A DNA stretch of 32,549 nucleotides, from the NCBI GenBank assembly GCA_030550015.1, contig JAUQQG010000110.1, forward strand, positions 1-32,549, given 5' to 3'. Source of the stretch: a bacterium. Lineage in GTDB: Bacteria; Sysuimicrobiota; Sysuimicrobiia; Sysuimicrobiales; Thermofontiviventaceae. Positions 26,474 through 32,549 of the stretch are shown here, one piece after another. The position numbers were made by a program, and so were the translations under genes. The notes below the pieces were generated by a model, which saw only the letters and a program-made list of their open reading frames with translations, was not told the origin of the DNA and did not search any database. How positions within the stretch are numbered: the stretch's first letter is position 1; each line of letters opens with the position of its first letter.

Positions 26474-27208
26474 TCACCGTCCTAGGTACCAGCGAAGAAG
26501 GGCCTCTCCCCAGAGGAGGGCGATCATTCCCCCGAGTGCAAGGGCCGGGCCGAAAGGAATGACGTCTTTGCGAGTCCGGAGCTTCAAGAGGACCAAAAGG
26601 AGGCCAACAATCCCTCCAAAGACAAAGGAGATAACTAGGGCGACGGCGATCAGAGGCCATCCCAAGAACGCCCCCATCATGGCGCCTAGCTTTGCATCGC
26701 CCCAACCCATTCCCCCGCGGCTCACTAGGATCACCACGACGAAGAAAAGACCTGCCCCAAGAGCGGCTCCGATGGCGTTTGTGAGTCTCCCGGTGAGAGT
26801 AGAAAAGATCAATCCGGCGGCGATCCCTGGATAGGTCAGAAGATTAGGGATGATCCGGTGATCTAGGTCGATGAAGAAGATCGCTAAGAGCATCAAAGAA
26901 AAGAGAGAGTAGCCAAAGAAAGCAGGGCTAAATCCGTACCGGCGATAGAGGAGAAGGAGGAAGATGCCTGATACAAGTTCTACCAGCGGGTAGCGCAAGG
27001 AGATAAGGGCACCGCAGTCCCGACACCTTCCCCGGAGCAGGAGGTAACCGACTACAGGAATGTTGTCATATGGCCGGATGGGATGGCCGCAGTGAGGACA
27101 TTTCGAACCAGGGAAAAGAATGGACTCCCCGCGAGGCAGACGGTAGATCACCACGTTGGCGAAGCTGCCAAGGACTAGACCTATCAGGAAGACGAGTATG
27201 GCCAACAT
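26474..27208 (-). CDS. pilD: Type IV prepilin peptidase/N-methyltransferase PilD
   Basis: 244 aa from ATG 27208. The ORF opens 30 codons earlier, but that extension is not family-like. It cleaves prepilin leaders at Gly|Phe and methylates the new N-terminus in the inner membrane. The N-terminal LVLGSFANVVIYRLPRGESI is followed by the zinc-type cysteines C37xxC40 and C62xxC65 (KCPHCG, RCRDCG), then about seven TM helices. The catalytic aspartates are in IFFIDLDHRIIPNLLTYPG (Asp114) and the GxGD motif GMGWGDAKLGAMMGAFLG (Asp171). No clear ribosome-binding site for the ATG; GTG one codon earlier is possible. It should process PilA and the three minor prepilins here. Confidence 0.93.
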   Translation of the reverse strand: MLAILVFLIGLVLGSFANVVIYRLPRGESILFPGSKCPHCGHPIRPYDNIPVVGYLLLRGRCRDCGALISLRYPLVELVSGIFLLLLYRRYGFSPAFFGYSLFSLMLLAIFFIDLDHRIIPNLLTYPGIAAGLIFSTLTGRLTNAIGAALGAGLFFVVVILVSRGGMGWGDAKLGAMMGAFLGWPLIAVALVISFVFGGIVGLLLVLLKLRTRKDVIPFGPALALGGMIALLWGEALLRWYLGR

Positions 27209-27305
27209 CACGTCATGATTATGCGCGATTCCCGGGCTCCTGTCTACATATTCGAAATAGTAGGCGCGCGGTAACGCCCCCTCTACAAACCCCCTCACCC
27301 TGTAC

Positions 27306-27392
27306 CCCCTCCCACCAGGGGAGTGGGAAAGACAGGCACCCTCTCCCGCTGGAGGGGAAGGACAAGAAACCTTCTCCCACCAGGGAGAAGGG
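27306..27392. repeat. Three consecutive CCCTCTCCC...GGGAGAGGG-type hairpins
   Basis: Within the 327-base gap between pilD and pilA: CCCCTCCCACCAGGGGAGTG (27306-), CCCTCTCCCGCTGGAGGGGA (27339-) and CCTTCTCCC-ACCA-GGGAGAAGG (27370-27391, 9-bp perfect stem). Related half-sites appear at about 28332-28374 and 29731-29750. It looks like a dispersed palindromic repeat family; no gene is visible in this gap. Confidence 0.65.
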
Positions 27393-27428
27393 AAACGAAA
27401 AGGACGTCATCTTCGACCTATGAAAAGG

Positions 27429-27463
27429 AAAAATGTAGGGGCGACGCGTGCGTCGCCCCTACA
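27429..27463 (-). terminator. 14-bp palindrome with T-run: pilA terminator and repeat-family member
   Basis: TGTAGGGGCGACGC-GT-GCGTCGCCCCTACA (27434-27463) is an almost perfect 30-bp palindrome. On the minus strand it is followed at once by TTTTT (27429-27433), so it should terminate the pilA transcript, 72 bases after its stop. The TGTAGGGGCG...CGCCCCTACA form is of the type found as dispersed repeats in many genomes. Confidence 0.8.
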
Positions 27464-27485
27464 GGATTTTGGTTATTGCAATTGC

Positions 27486-27512
27486 AGGGACGGGCCATAT
27501 AGCCTCGTCCCC
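27486..27512. repeat. Imperfect palindrome after pilA
   Basis: AGGGACGGGCC-ATATA-GCCTCGTCCCCT, imperfect arms of about 11 bases, 24 bases after the pilA stop. Same AGGG(G)...CCCCT design as its neighbours. It may add to termination. Confidence 0.5.
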
Positions 27513-27535
27513 TCCCACTCTTTGTGCACTACCTT

Positions 27536-27991
27536 TTATGGGACAGTAAAATCAGCGCAACTATCGAGAGTAGCCTCTTCAAGGCCCTTGTCAGGTCGGT
27601 AAGTAAGGACCTTACCAGGGCTCACAGCTTTCAACGTTACATCATCGCAAAGCCCGTAGATTGGAGGGGCTGCGGTATTGTCCACCTTGTAAGTGTATTG
27701 GGCAGTAGTATTAGGAATTGTCGGGACAGCCTTCATATATCCCTGATCATAAAGCTCAGCTTGACTCGCTGGATACTGCCCATTATGATCTATCGCATAG
27801 GATTCAAGTGCTGTGGCAATGTTCTTCATGTTGCTCTTCGATGCTGCTACAGCCGCCTGCGCTCTACTGCGCAGGAAGTTGGGAATCAGCACCGCCGCCA
27901 GGATGGCGATGATGGCGATCACGATCAACAGCTCGATAAGCGTGAAGCCGCGATCGTGGTCGCGAAGGCGTCTTGCAAAAAATGTCAACAT
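27536..27991 (-). CDS. pilA: Major type IV pilin PilA
   Basis: 151 aa. Leader of 15 residues ending RDHDRG, cleaved before FTLIELLIVIAIIAILAAVL, with the essential Glu at mature +5 (Glu20) and IPNFLRSRAQAAVAASKSNM continuing the helix. The head domain is small, with Cys115 and Cys145 probably closing a disulfide loop. The mature protein has 136 aa. The start is fixed by GGAGGG seven bases before ATG 27991. It is monocistronic by appearance: a 430-base non-coding stretch upstream and a terminator downstream. It could be a pseudopilin of a type II secretion system, but PilMNOPQ and PilC/PilB favour a pilus. Confidence 0.93.
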   Translation of the reverse strand: MLTFFARRLRDHDRGFTLIELLIVIAIIAILAAVLIPNFLRSRAQAAVAASKSNMKNIATALESYAIDHNGQYPASQAELYDQGYMKAVPTIPNTTAQYTYKVDNTAAPPIYGLCDDVTLKAVSPGKVLTYRPDKGLEEATLDSCADFTVP

Positions 27992-28046
27992 GGAAATCCC
28001 TCCTTCATCTATGAAATCTCTTTTATTCGACCCTCTGATCCTTTTC

Positions 28047-28075
28047 CAGGGCAGGTACGGAGGCCTGCCCCCTAC
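28047..28075. repeat. Palindromic repeat in the pilA upstream region
   Basis: Minus strand GTAGGGGGCAGGCC-TCCGTA-CCTGCCCTG: 7-8-bp arms (GGGCAGG / CCTGCCC), GTAGGGG edge. Same family as 27434 and 21298. It would fall in or near the 5' leader of pilA. Confidence 0.55.
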
Positions 28076-28260
28076 GGACCTATATGAAGCGGCTCACAAA
28101 ACCTAGTTCACACCCCCTTTGTTGCAATCTCCCGAGCAAAACGAGGGACCTCTCCAAGTCCACTGTGCTCTATGATGGCAGTCACTTAGGAATATACCCC
28201 ACTTGTAAGGGATTTAGACATGCACGAGAACTTCGGAGGGCTGATAGCAGGAGATTAGGG

Positions 28261-28283
28261 AGAACAAGTGTGATTTTATGATT
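28261..28283 (+). repeat. Direct repeat, right copy (23 nt)
   Basis: Identical to 26410-26432, same orientation, 1851 bases apart start to start. Non-coding, between pilA and the plus-strand secreted protein gene. Confidence 0.85.
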
Positions 28284-28420
28284 TCTTCAACCAAGGGAAA
28301 CCTCTACAGCGCATCGAATAACCAATCCATCCTCTCCCCTCAAGCAACCTGGAACCAAGGGGAGGGAAAGCGAAAAGTAGCCATGAGTATGGCCTAGGAA
28401 ATGCTCCAGAAGCTTGGGGG

Positions 28421-29146
28421 ATGCTGAAGATGGTCCGTTGGGTCGCCGGAATCCTCCTGTTGTTGCTCCTTGTGGCTGGTACTCTGGTGGTCGTCGGCGC
28501 CCAGCAGCGCCAATCAGCCCAGACAGGGCCCACCCTCGTTGCCCCCGGTGCTTCCCTGGCAGGCATCAGGCTCGAGGAGAGCATCCTGCGGATCTTGGCA
28601 AGATTTGGGGTGCCAAGCGAGGTCCGCACCGCAGGTCAGGATGTGCTCTACATCTTCTGGCGGTACGGGATCACGGTCTACGCCAGGGATGGTGTCGTTA
28701 CAGGGGTCTCCACGACGAACAGCTTGTTGCGGACTCGGGAAGACATCGGGGTGGGCTCGCGTCTCGAGGAGATCACCGCAGCCTACGGGACAAACTCCAT
28801 CAACACAGTCGTTGAAGGATATAAGGGGGTCGCCTATCCCCATCTTGGTATCGCATTTGGGCTAGAGAACCAGACCGTCGTGGTCGTCTATGTCTTCCGG
28901 TCCCAGATAACTGCATCTTCAGGTGCCGGGGGAACCCCTCCGGAAAGCTCCCAGAAGGCACCGGGGATCGCCCCTTCCAGTCCCACTTCCTATCCTGATG
29001 TCTCCAAGCTTCGTCCCTACAGCCCGGAGACCAAAAACCTCTCCCTCCCCGGTTACCTCCGCTACCTTATCTACCAGCAGACCGGGCTTTGGATTAGCTA
29101 CGCGGACGCTGTGCGGATCGTCAAGGAACAACTTGCAGGAAGGTGA
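28421..29146 (+). CDS. Exported protein with two SmpA/BLIP-like internal repeats, function unknown
   Basis: 241 aa. N-terminal signal or anchor: VRWVAGILLLLLLVAGTLVV. Two related units follow: unit 1 (about 46-104) GIRLEESILRILARFGVPSE ... YIFWRYGITVYARDGVVTGV; unit 2 (about 110-163) IGVGSRLEEITAAYGTNS ... YPHLGIAFGLENQTVVVVYV. The pattern (Gly-x-x-x-x-x-Ile-x-x-x-Phe/Tyr-Gly, later Tyr-x-x-x-Gly-Ile-x-Phe, then Val-rich strand) resembles the small alpha-beta repeats of SmpA/OmlA and BLIP. A Ser/Pro-rich linker and a short helical C-terminus (LRYLIYQQTGLWISYADAVR) follow. Start ATG 28421 has GGGGG adjacent; ATG 28430 has better spacing. It is one of two plus-strand genes in the window. It may act in the envelope next to the pilus; that is inference. 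Confidence 0.7.
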   Translation: MLKMVRWVAGILLLLLLVAGTLVVVGAQQRQSAQTGPTLVAPGASLAGIRLEESILRILARFGVPSEVRTAGQDVLYIFWRYGITVYARDGVVTGVSTTNSLLRTREDIGVGSRLEEITAAYGTNSINTVVEGYKGVAYPHLGIAFGLENQTVVVVYVFRSQITASSGAGGTPPESSQKAPGIAPSSPTSYPDVSKLRPYSPETKNLSLPGYLRYLIYQQTGLWISYADAVRIVKEQLAGR

Positions 29147-29171
29147 TTCGGAGGAAAACAGTGGGAATGAG

Positions 29172-29204
29172 TCAAGAGGCCCAGCTGCGCAAGATCTCCT
29201 AGCC
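29172..29204 (-). pseudogene. Decayed relic of the small coiled-coil gene C-terminus
   Basis: Read on the minus strand in the homologous frame: G-stop-EILRSWAS-stop, against QETLRSRAS-stop at the end of the 26109 gene; 24 of 31 bases match without gaps by hand alignment. An in-frame TAG replaces a Gln codon. It lies 25 bases after the stop of the plus-strand exported-protein gene. Confidence 0.5.
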
Positions 29205-29223
29205 CATAGGCTGGATATACCTT

Positions 29224-29712
29224 CTATTCGGATCTCCCCGTGCCCCCAGGCTGCATCTCGACTTTCGTTGGACGCGGCAGGAGCTTTACCTTGATTGTCG
29301 TAAGGACATCTGGCCTGCCTGCGTACCCTGGCCCCGGGAGCTGGAAAAGGAGCTTCCCTTCTCCCCCCTGCACGGCGAGCACCCTGAGCTCCATGTCAAG
29401 CCCACCTACCTGAACCCGAGAACCTCCTGAGGCTACTAGTTCGTCTTCCGCCCTGTCCACCTCTCTCACCAGGGAGAGGAGGAGATCACCGAGCTCGACC
29501 CCGGATCCAGTGAAAGTCGCCGTCCGGGTCGGATCAGGCGGTGGAAGGCGTTCCGAGACGCTCCAGGGAAGCGAGAGGTAAGGAGAGGAAGAAACGAGGA
29601 TGCCGAGGAAAGCGCCCAAAGCTATGAGCAACGAGGCCAGGATAAGGAATCCCAGGCCCCTCAGCCACCGGCGTGGTCGCGTTGCACGGACAATGGGGCG
29701 CATCTCCTCCAT
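29224..29712 (-). CDS. Small membrane-anchored protein of unknown function in the pilus locus
   Basis: 162 aa. Basic N-terminus (RATRPRRWLRG), one TM helix (about 20-41, LGFLILASLLIALGAFLGIL) and an extracytoplasmic domain of about 110 aa. Within it, GVELGDLLLSLVREVDRAED looks helical and the rest beta (VQVGGLDMELRVLAVQGGEG, LTTIKVKLLPRPTKVEMQPG). The topology (short cytoplasmic part, TM, periplasmic domain) is that of pilus alignment proteins, but I see no PilO/PilP motif. It follows pilC by 80 bases on the same strand and is probably co-transcribed. Start ATG 29712 or 29703. Confidence 0.65.
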   Translation of the reverse strand: MEEMRPIVRATRPRRWLRGLGFLILASLLIALGAFLGILVSSSPYLSLPWSVSERLPPPDPTRTATFTGSGVELGDLLLSLVREVDRAEDELVASGGSRVQVGGLDMELRVLAVQGGEGKLLFQLPGPGYAGRPDVLTTIKVKLLPRPTKVEMQPGGTGRSE

Positions 29713-29792
29713 CTCATTCTCACCCCCTCTCCCATCAAGGGAAAGGAAATACGGGCGCCTCTACCATTCTGGCCATACCAAAAAGAGCCAGC

Positions 29793-31004
29793 CTACCGGA
29801 TGCCCGTAATCAATTGATACAGCGGCAGATAGAAGGAGAGCACGATAAACCCTACAATAACTCCCAGGAACAGGATGAGGAGCGGCTCCAGGATGGAGGT
29901 GAGCTGGCTGAGCATCGTCTCCACTTCCTGATCGTAGAAATCCGCCACCTTCTGGAGCATCCCGTCCAGGTTCCCCGTCTCTTCCCCAACTGAGACCATG
30001 TGGATGACCATCGGCGGGAAGATCCCGCTCTGCTGAAGCGGCCCGGAGATACTCTCTCCTTCGCGAATACTGCTCTTCACCTGCTCTGTAGCTTTCTCAA
30101 AGACCTTATTGTCCACTGCCCGCCCCACCACGTCCAGCGCCTGAATGATGGGCACGGCGCTCGCCAGCAGGGTGGCGAAGGTCCGGCTGAACCGGGAGAT
30201 GCTGACCTTCCGTACCAGGGGACCGAACAAGGGCATGTTGAGCTTCCACCGATCCCACCACATCCTCCCCTCCGGGGTCCGGATGTAGCTCCTGAAGCCA
30301 TACACCAAGAGGACGATCAAGGCGAGAAGGACGTACCAGCGCGCCGTCATGAAGCGGGTGGTGGCCATCAGGATCCGTGTAGGAAGGGGCAGCACGAGGT
30401 CAAGACCTTCAAAGAAAGCGACGAATTGAGGGAGGATGAAGAAGACAAGGAAGAGGACGATGCCAACGGCGAAGGTGAAGACCACGAGAGGGTAGGTGAT
30501 GGCAGCCCGCACCTTCTGGCGGAGGGCAAGATCCTTTTCAAAGAACGAGGCGATACGCTGGAGAACATCGTCGAGGACTCCCCCAACTTCCCCTGCCCGC
30601 ACCATATTGACCACGAGGCTACTAAACGCATCTGGGTGCTTGGCCATCGCGTCGGAGAGAGGGCTCCCTTCCTCCACATCCCTTCGCACGACCCCGATGA
30701 TCTCACGCAGACGCGCGTTTTCTGTTTGGGACTCCAGGATGGTGAGGGTCCGTACAATGGAGAGCCCGGCGTTGACCATCGTGGCGAACTGGCGGCTGAA
30801 CACGGTGAGGTCTCGCAGGCCAATGCGCTGGAATCGCCGGAATGCCACCCCGAGATCGAAGCGCCTGCGCTCTTCCTCCAGGCGAGTGATGAAGAACCCC
30901 ATCTCCTGGAGCTTCGCAACCACCATGGCCTCATTGTCGGCCTCGATGGTCCCAGTCAGAACGCGGCCCGAGCTGTCTCTTGCGCTGTAACGGAAGACGG
31001 CCAT
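29793..31004 (-). CDS. pilC: Type IV pilus platform protein PilC
   Basis: 403 aa, family length. Polytopic inner-membrane protein on which PilB acts to add pilins. N-terminal MAVFRYSARDSSGRVLTGTI, then two GspF domains: first with VFSRQFATMVNAGLSIVRTL (about 63-82) and VNMVRAGEVGGVLDDVLQRI; second with RFSRTFATLLASAVPIIQAL and MIHMVSVGEETGNLDGMLQK. TM helices are at about 170-195, 215-240 and 375-397. The start at 31004 has a weak site (GTGAAGCAGAT). It lies 95 bases downstream of pilB. Confidence 0.96.
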   Translation of the reverse strand: MAVFRYSARDSSGRVLTGTIEADNEAMVVAKLQEMGFFITRLEEERRRFDLGVAFRRFQRIGLRDLTVFSRQFATMVNAGLSIVRTLTILESQTENARLREIIGVVRRDVEEGSPLSDAMAKHPDAFSSLVVNMVRAGEVGGVLDDVLQRIASFFEKDLALRQKVRAAITYPLVVFTFAVGIVLFLVFFILPQFVAFFEGLDLVLPLPTRILMATTRFMTARWYVLLALIVLLVYGFRSYIRTPEGRMWWDRWKLNMPLFGPLVRKVSISRFSRTFATLLASAVPIIQALDVVGRAVDNKVFEKATEQVKSSIREGESISGPLQQSGIFPPMVIHMVSVGEETGNLDGMLQKVADFYDQEVETMLSQLTSILEPLLILFLGVIVGFIVLSFYLPLYQLITGIR

Positions 31005-31099
31005 ATCTGCTTCACGAGATCCATCTGGTCAGCACCACAGCGTAGGAGCAAAACCCATACCCCTCCACGGGAATGCTCCACGAAAAGGAGGGACCTGCC

Positions 31100-32549
31100 C
31101 TACTCTTCCACGTGCACCACACGGAGGACCTCCTCCACCGAGGTGATCCCCAAGATCACCTTCTCGATCCCGTCTCGCTGGAGGGTCCGCATGCCTAGCC
31201 GGATAGCCGCTTCTTTGATCGCCGTTCCAGGTGCTCGCGCCGTAATGAGGCGACGGATCTCCTCCTCCACCTTCAGGATCTCGAACACCCCCACCCTCCC
31301 TCGGTATCCAATTGTATTGCACTCCTCGCACCCCACAGGCCTGAAAAAGGTGTAGCCCTGAGAATTCTTGCCTCCACCGGCATTGAGGCCGAGGCGTGCG
31401 AGGAGTTCAGGAGTTGGCTCGTAGGGAACCTTGCAACGGGGACACAAGGTGCGGACCAGACGTTGCGCTGCCGCCCCGATGACGGAGGAGGAGACGAGGT
31501 ATGGCTCGATGCCCATGTCCAACAGCCGGGTGAATGCCCCTGCGGCATCGTTGGTGTGCAAGGTGGAGAGGACAAGGTGTCCTGTGAGGGCAGCATGGAC
31601 GGCAATGCGCGCTGTCTCCTCGTCGCGGATCTCCCCGACCATGATGATATCCGGGTCCTGGCGCAGGAAGTGGCGCAGCGCCCGGGCGAAGGTCACCCCT
31701 GCTTTGGGGTTGACCTGGACCTGGTTGATCCCGTGGAGCTGGTACTCCACGGGATCCTCCACCGTGAGGATGTTGACCTCCGGGGAGTTCAGGCGGTTGA
31801 GGATGGCATAGAGCGTCGTCGTCTTCCCACTCCCTGTGGGACCCGTCAGGAGAAACATCCCGTACGGCTTGGAGATGATGCTTTGGAGTTTTTCCAGATC
31901 GTCTGGAAGCAGCCCCAACCGATCTAGGCTGAGCAGGGCGGTGCTCCTGTCCAGGTTGCGCAGGACTACCTTCTCCCCATACACCGTCGGAATGGTGGAG
32001 ACGCGGATGTCGTAATCGGTGTTATCTACGCGCACATAGATACGCCCATCCTGGGGCTGCCTGCGCTCGGCGATGTCCATCTCAGCCATGATCTTGATCC
32101 GGGACACGAGGGCAGGCTGAATGTGCTTGGGAAGCGTCATGACCTGGTAGAGAACCCCATCGATCCGGTAGCGCACCCGAACCCGCTTGTCCTGAGGTTC
32201 GATATGGATGTCGCTGGCTCGCTTCCGCACCGCCTCTGTGATCAACCGGTTGACCAAGCGAACAACCGGCGCCTCCTCCACCAGCACCTTGAGCTGGTCC
32301 ACCCCGAGCTCTTCCTCAACCTTCAGGGAGGCCAGTTCCTCCTCAACGCGCCGGTCGTCGGTCGGATACTGGGTGATCACCCGGTGGAAGTCTTCTTCCG
32401 TGATCACCGCGGGCCGGACCTCCAGCCCGGTGAGACGCCGGATGTCGTCCTGGGCCAGGATGTCCAGGGGATCCACCATCCCCAGGGTTAGGACGCCATT
32501 CTCCTTGCTAATGGGGATGACCCGGTGCTGGCGGGCAAGGGGCTCAGGA
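31100..32549 (-). CDS. pilB: Type IV pilus assembly ATPase PilB, C-terminal part, runs off the right edge
   Basis: 483 codons are inside the window. The ATG at 32479 is internal: the frame continues to the edge as RVIPISKENGVLTLG before MVDPLDILAQDDIRRLTG, the conserved end of the MshEN N-terminal domain, so the start is outside. The catalytic part contains VVRLVNRLITEAVRKRASDI, IHIEPQDKRVRVRYRIDGVL, Walker A GPTGSGKTTTLYAIL, Asp box LTVEDPVEYQLHGINQVQVN, Walker B DPDIIMVGEIRDEETARIAV, His box GHLVLSTLHTNDAAGAFTRL, and a C-terminal tetracysteine zinc site (CPRC ... CEEC). Zinc and MshEN are typical of extension ATPases (PilB/GspE), not PilT. It powers polymerisation with PilC. Confidence 0.96.
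   Translation of the reverse strand, partial: PEPLARQHRVIPISKENGVLTLGMVDPLDILAQDDIRRLTGLEVRPAVITEEDFHRVITQYPTDDRRVEEELASLKVEEELGVDQLKVLVEEAPVVRLVNRLITEAVRKRASDIHIEPQDKRVRVRYRIDGVLYQVMTLPKHIQPALVSRIKIMAEMDIAERRQPQDGRIYVRVDNTDYDIRVSTIPTVYGEKVVLRNLDRSTALLSLDRLGLLPDDLEKLQSIISKPYGMFLLTGPTGSGKTTTLYAILNRLNSPEVNILTVEDPVEYQLHGINQVQVNPKAGVTFARALRHFLRQDPDIIMVGEIRDEETARIAVHAALTGHLVLSTLHTNDAAGAFTRLLDMGIEPYLVSSSVIGAAAQRLVRTLCPRCKVPYEPTPELLARLGLNAGGGKNSQGYTFFRPVGCEECNTIGYRGRVGVFEILKVEEEIRRLITARAPGTAIKEAAIRLGMRTLQRDGIEKVILGITSVEEVLRVVHVEE

Larger units (their letters stand above)
27992..28420. other. Non-coding region between pilA and the plus-strand secreted protein
   Basis: About 430 bases with no gene. 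It contains the pilA ribosome-binding site, a palindrome (28047-28075: CAGGGCAGGT...ACGGAGG...CCTGCCCCCTAC), the right copy of the 23-nt direct repeat (28261-28283) and a CCTCTCCCCT...AGGGGAGGG inverted repeat (about 28332-28374). GTATATTCC at about 28195 (minus strand) is -10-like but has no good -35, so no pilA promoter is called. The long leader suggests regulated pilA expression. Confidence 0.5.

Noticed and set aside
21991..28420. Insertion sequence or transposase in the accessory interval
   Set aside because: No transposase, DDE or HUH motif is seen in any frame; only short repeats and gene fragments are present.
30000..31355. Plus-strand ORF of 451 aa opposite pilC/pilB
   Set aside because: Antisense to highly conserved pilC; composition is low-complexity charged and it spans the pilB-pilC gap.
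32477..32479. ATG at 32479 as the pilB start
   Set aside because: The frame continues upstream with conserved MshEN-domain sequence to the window edge, so this methionine is internal.

Overview
The window looks like chromosomal DNA from an uncultured, probably diderm bacterium with moderately high GC. Two independent blocks of housekeeping genes follow the Bacillota (Bacillus-type) chromosomal order: nudF-xerD-deoB-punA-pdp, and pepQ-efp-nusB-(acyP)-ispA-tlyA-nadK-recN. Yet the next block encodes a type IV pilus with an outer-membrane secretin (PilQ) plus PilMNOP, which implies two membranes. No sporulation genes are seen. This fits a deep-branching Terrabacteria lineage rather than Proteobacteria, but I cannot name the phylum from this sequence alone.

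Layout. Almost everything is on the minus strand, so transcription runs from right to left. Positions 1-13586 hold compact housekeeping genes with many ATGA/GTGA stop-start overlaps: nucleoside salvage (deoA partial, punA, deoB), xerD, a Nudix hydrolase, ilvE, pyrG, recN, nadK, tlyA, ispA, acyP, nusB, efp and pepQ. Two good sigma70-type promoters are visible, upstream of pepQ and in the efp-nusB gap. Positions 13751-21277 hold pilMNOPQ (ending in a strong hairpin) and three minor-pilin-like genes; the largest carries calcium-binding-type Asp/Asn/Gly loops. Positions 21298-22031 hold a VapBC-type toxin-antitoxin pair. Positions 22368-24644 carry, on the plus strand, a secreted subtilisin-like protease with a PA domain and its own terminator. 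Positions 24517-26381 are a run of uncharacterised coiled-coil genes, one fused to a putative PD-(D/E)xK-like domain, with a truncated duplicate. Positions 26410-28420 hold pilD and pilA among palindromic repeats, bracketed by a 23-nt direct repeat. Positions 28421-32549 hold a plus-strand secreted protein with two internal repeats, a small membrane-anchored protein, pilC and the C-terminal part of pilB.

How it works together. PilB (ATPase), PilC (platform), PilD (prepilin peptidase), PilA (major pilin), minor pilins, PilMNOP (alignment complex) and PilQ (secretin) make up nearly a whole type IVa-like pilus machine. No retraction ATPase PilT is in the window. The pilus locus has been interrupted by a toxin-antitoxin pair, the protease, the coiled-coil cassette and repeats, and this accessory interval holds most of the unexplained structure. 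The housekeeping block supports nucleotide salvage and CTP synthesis, NAD(P), isoprenoid and branched-chain amino acid metabolism, DNA repair and translation.
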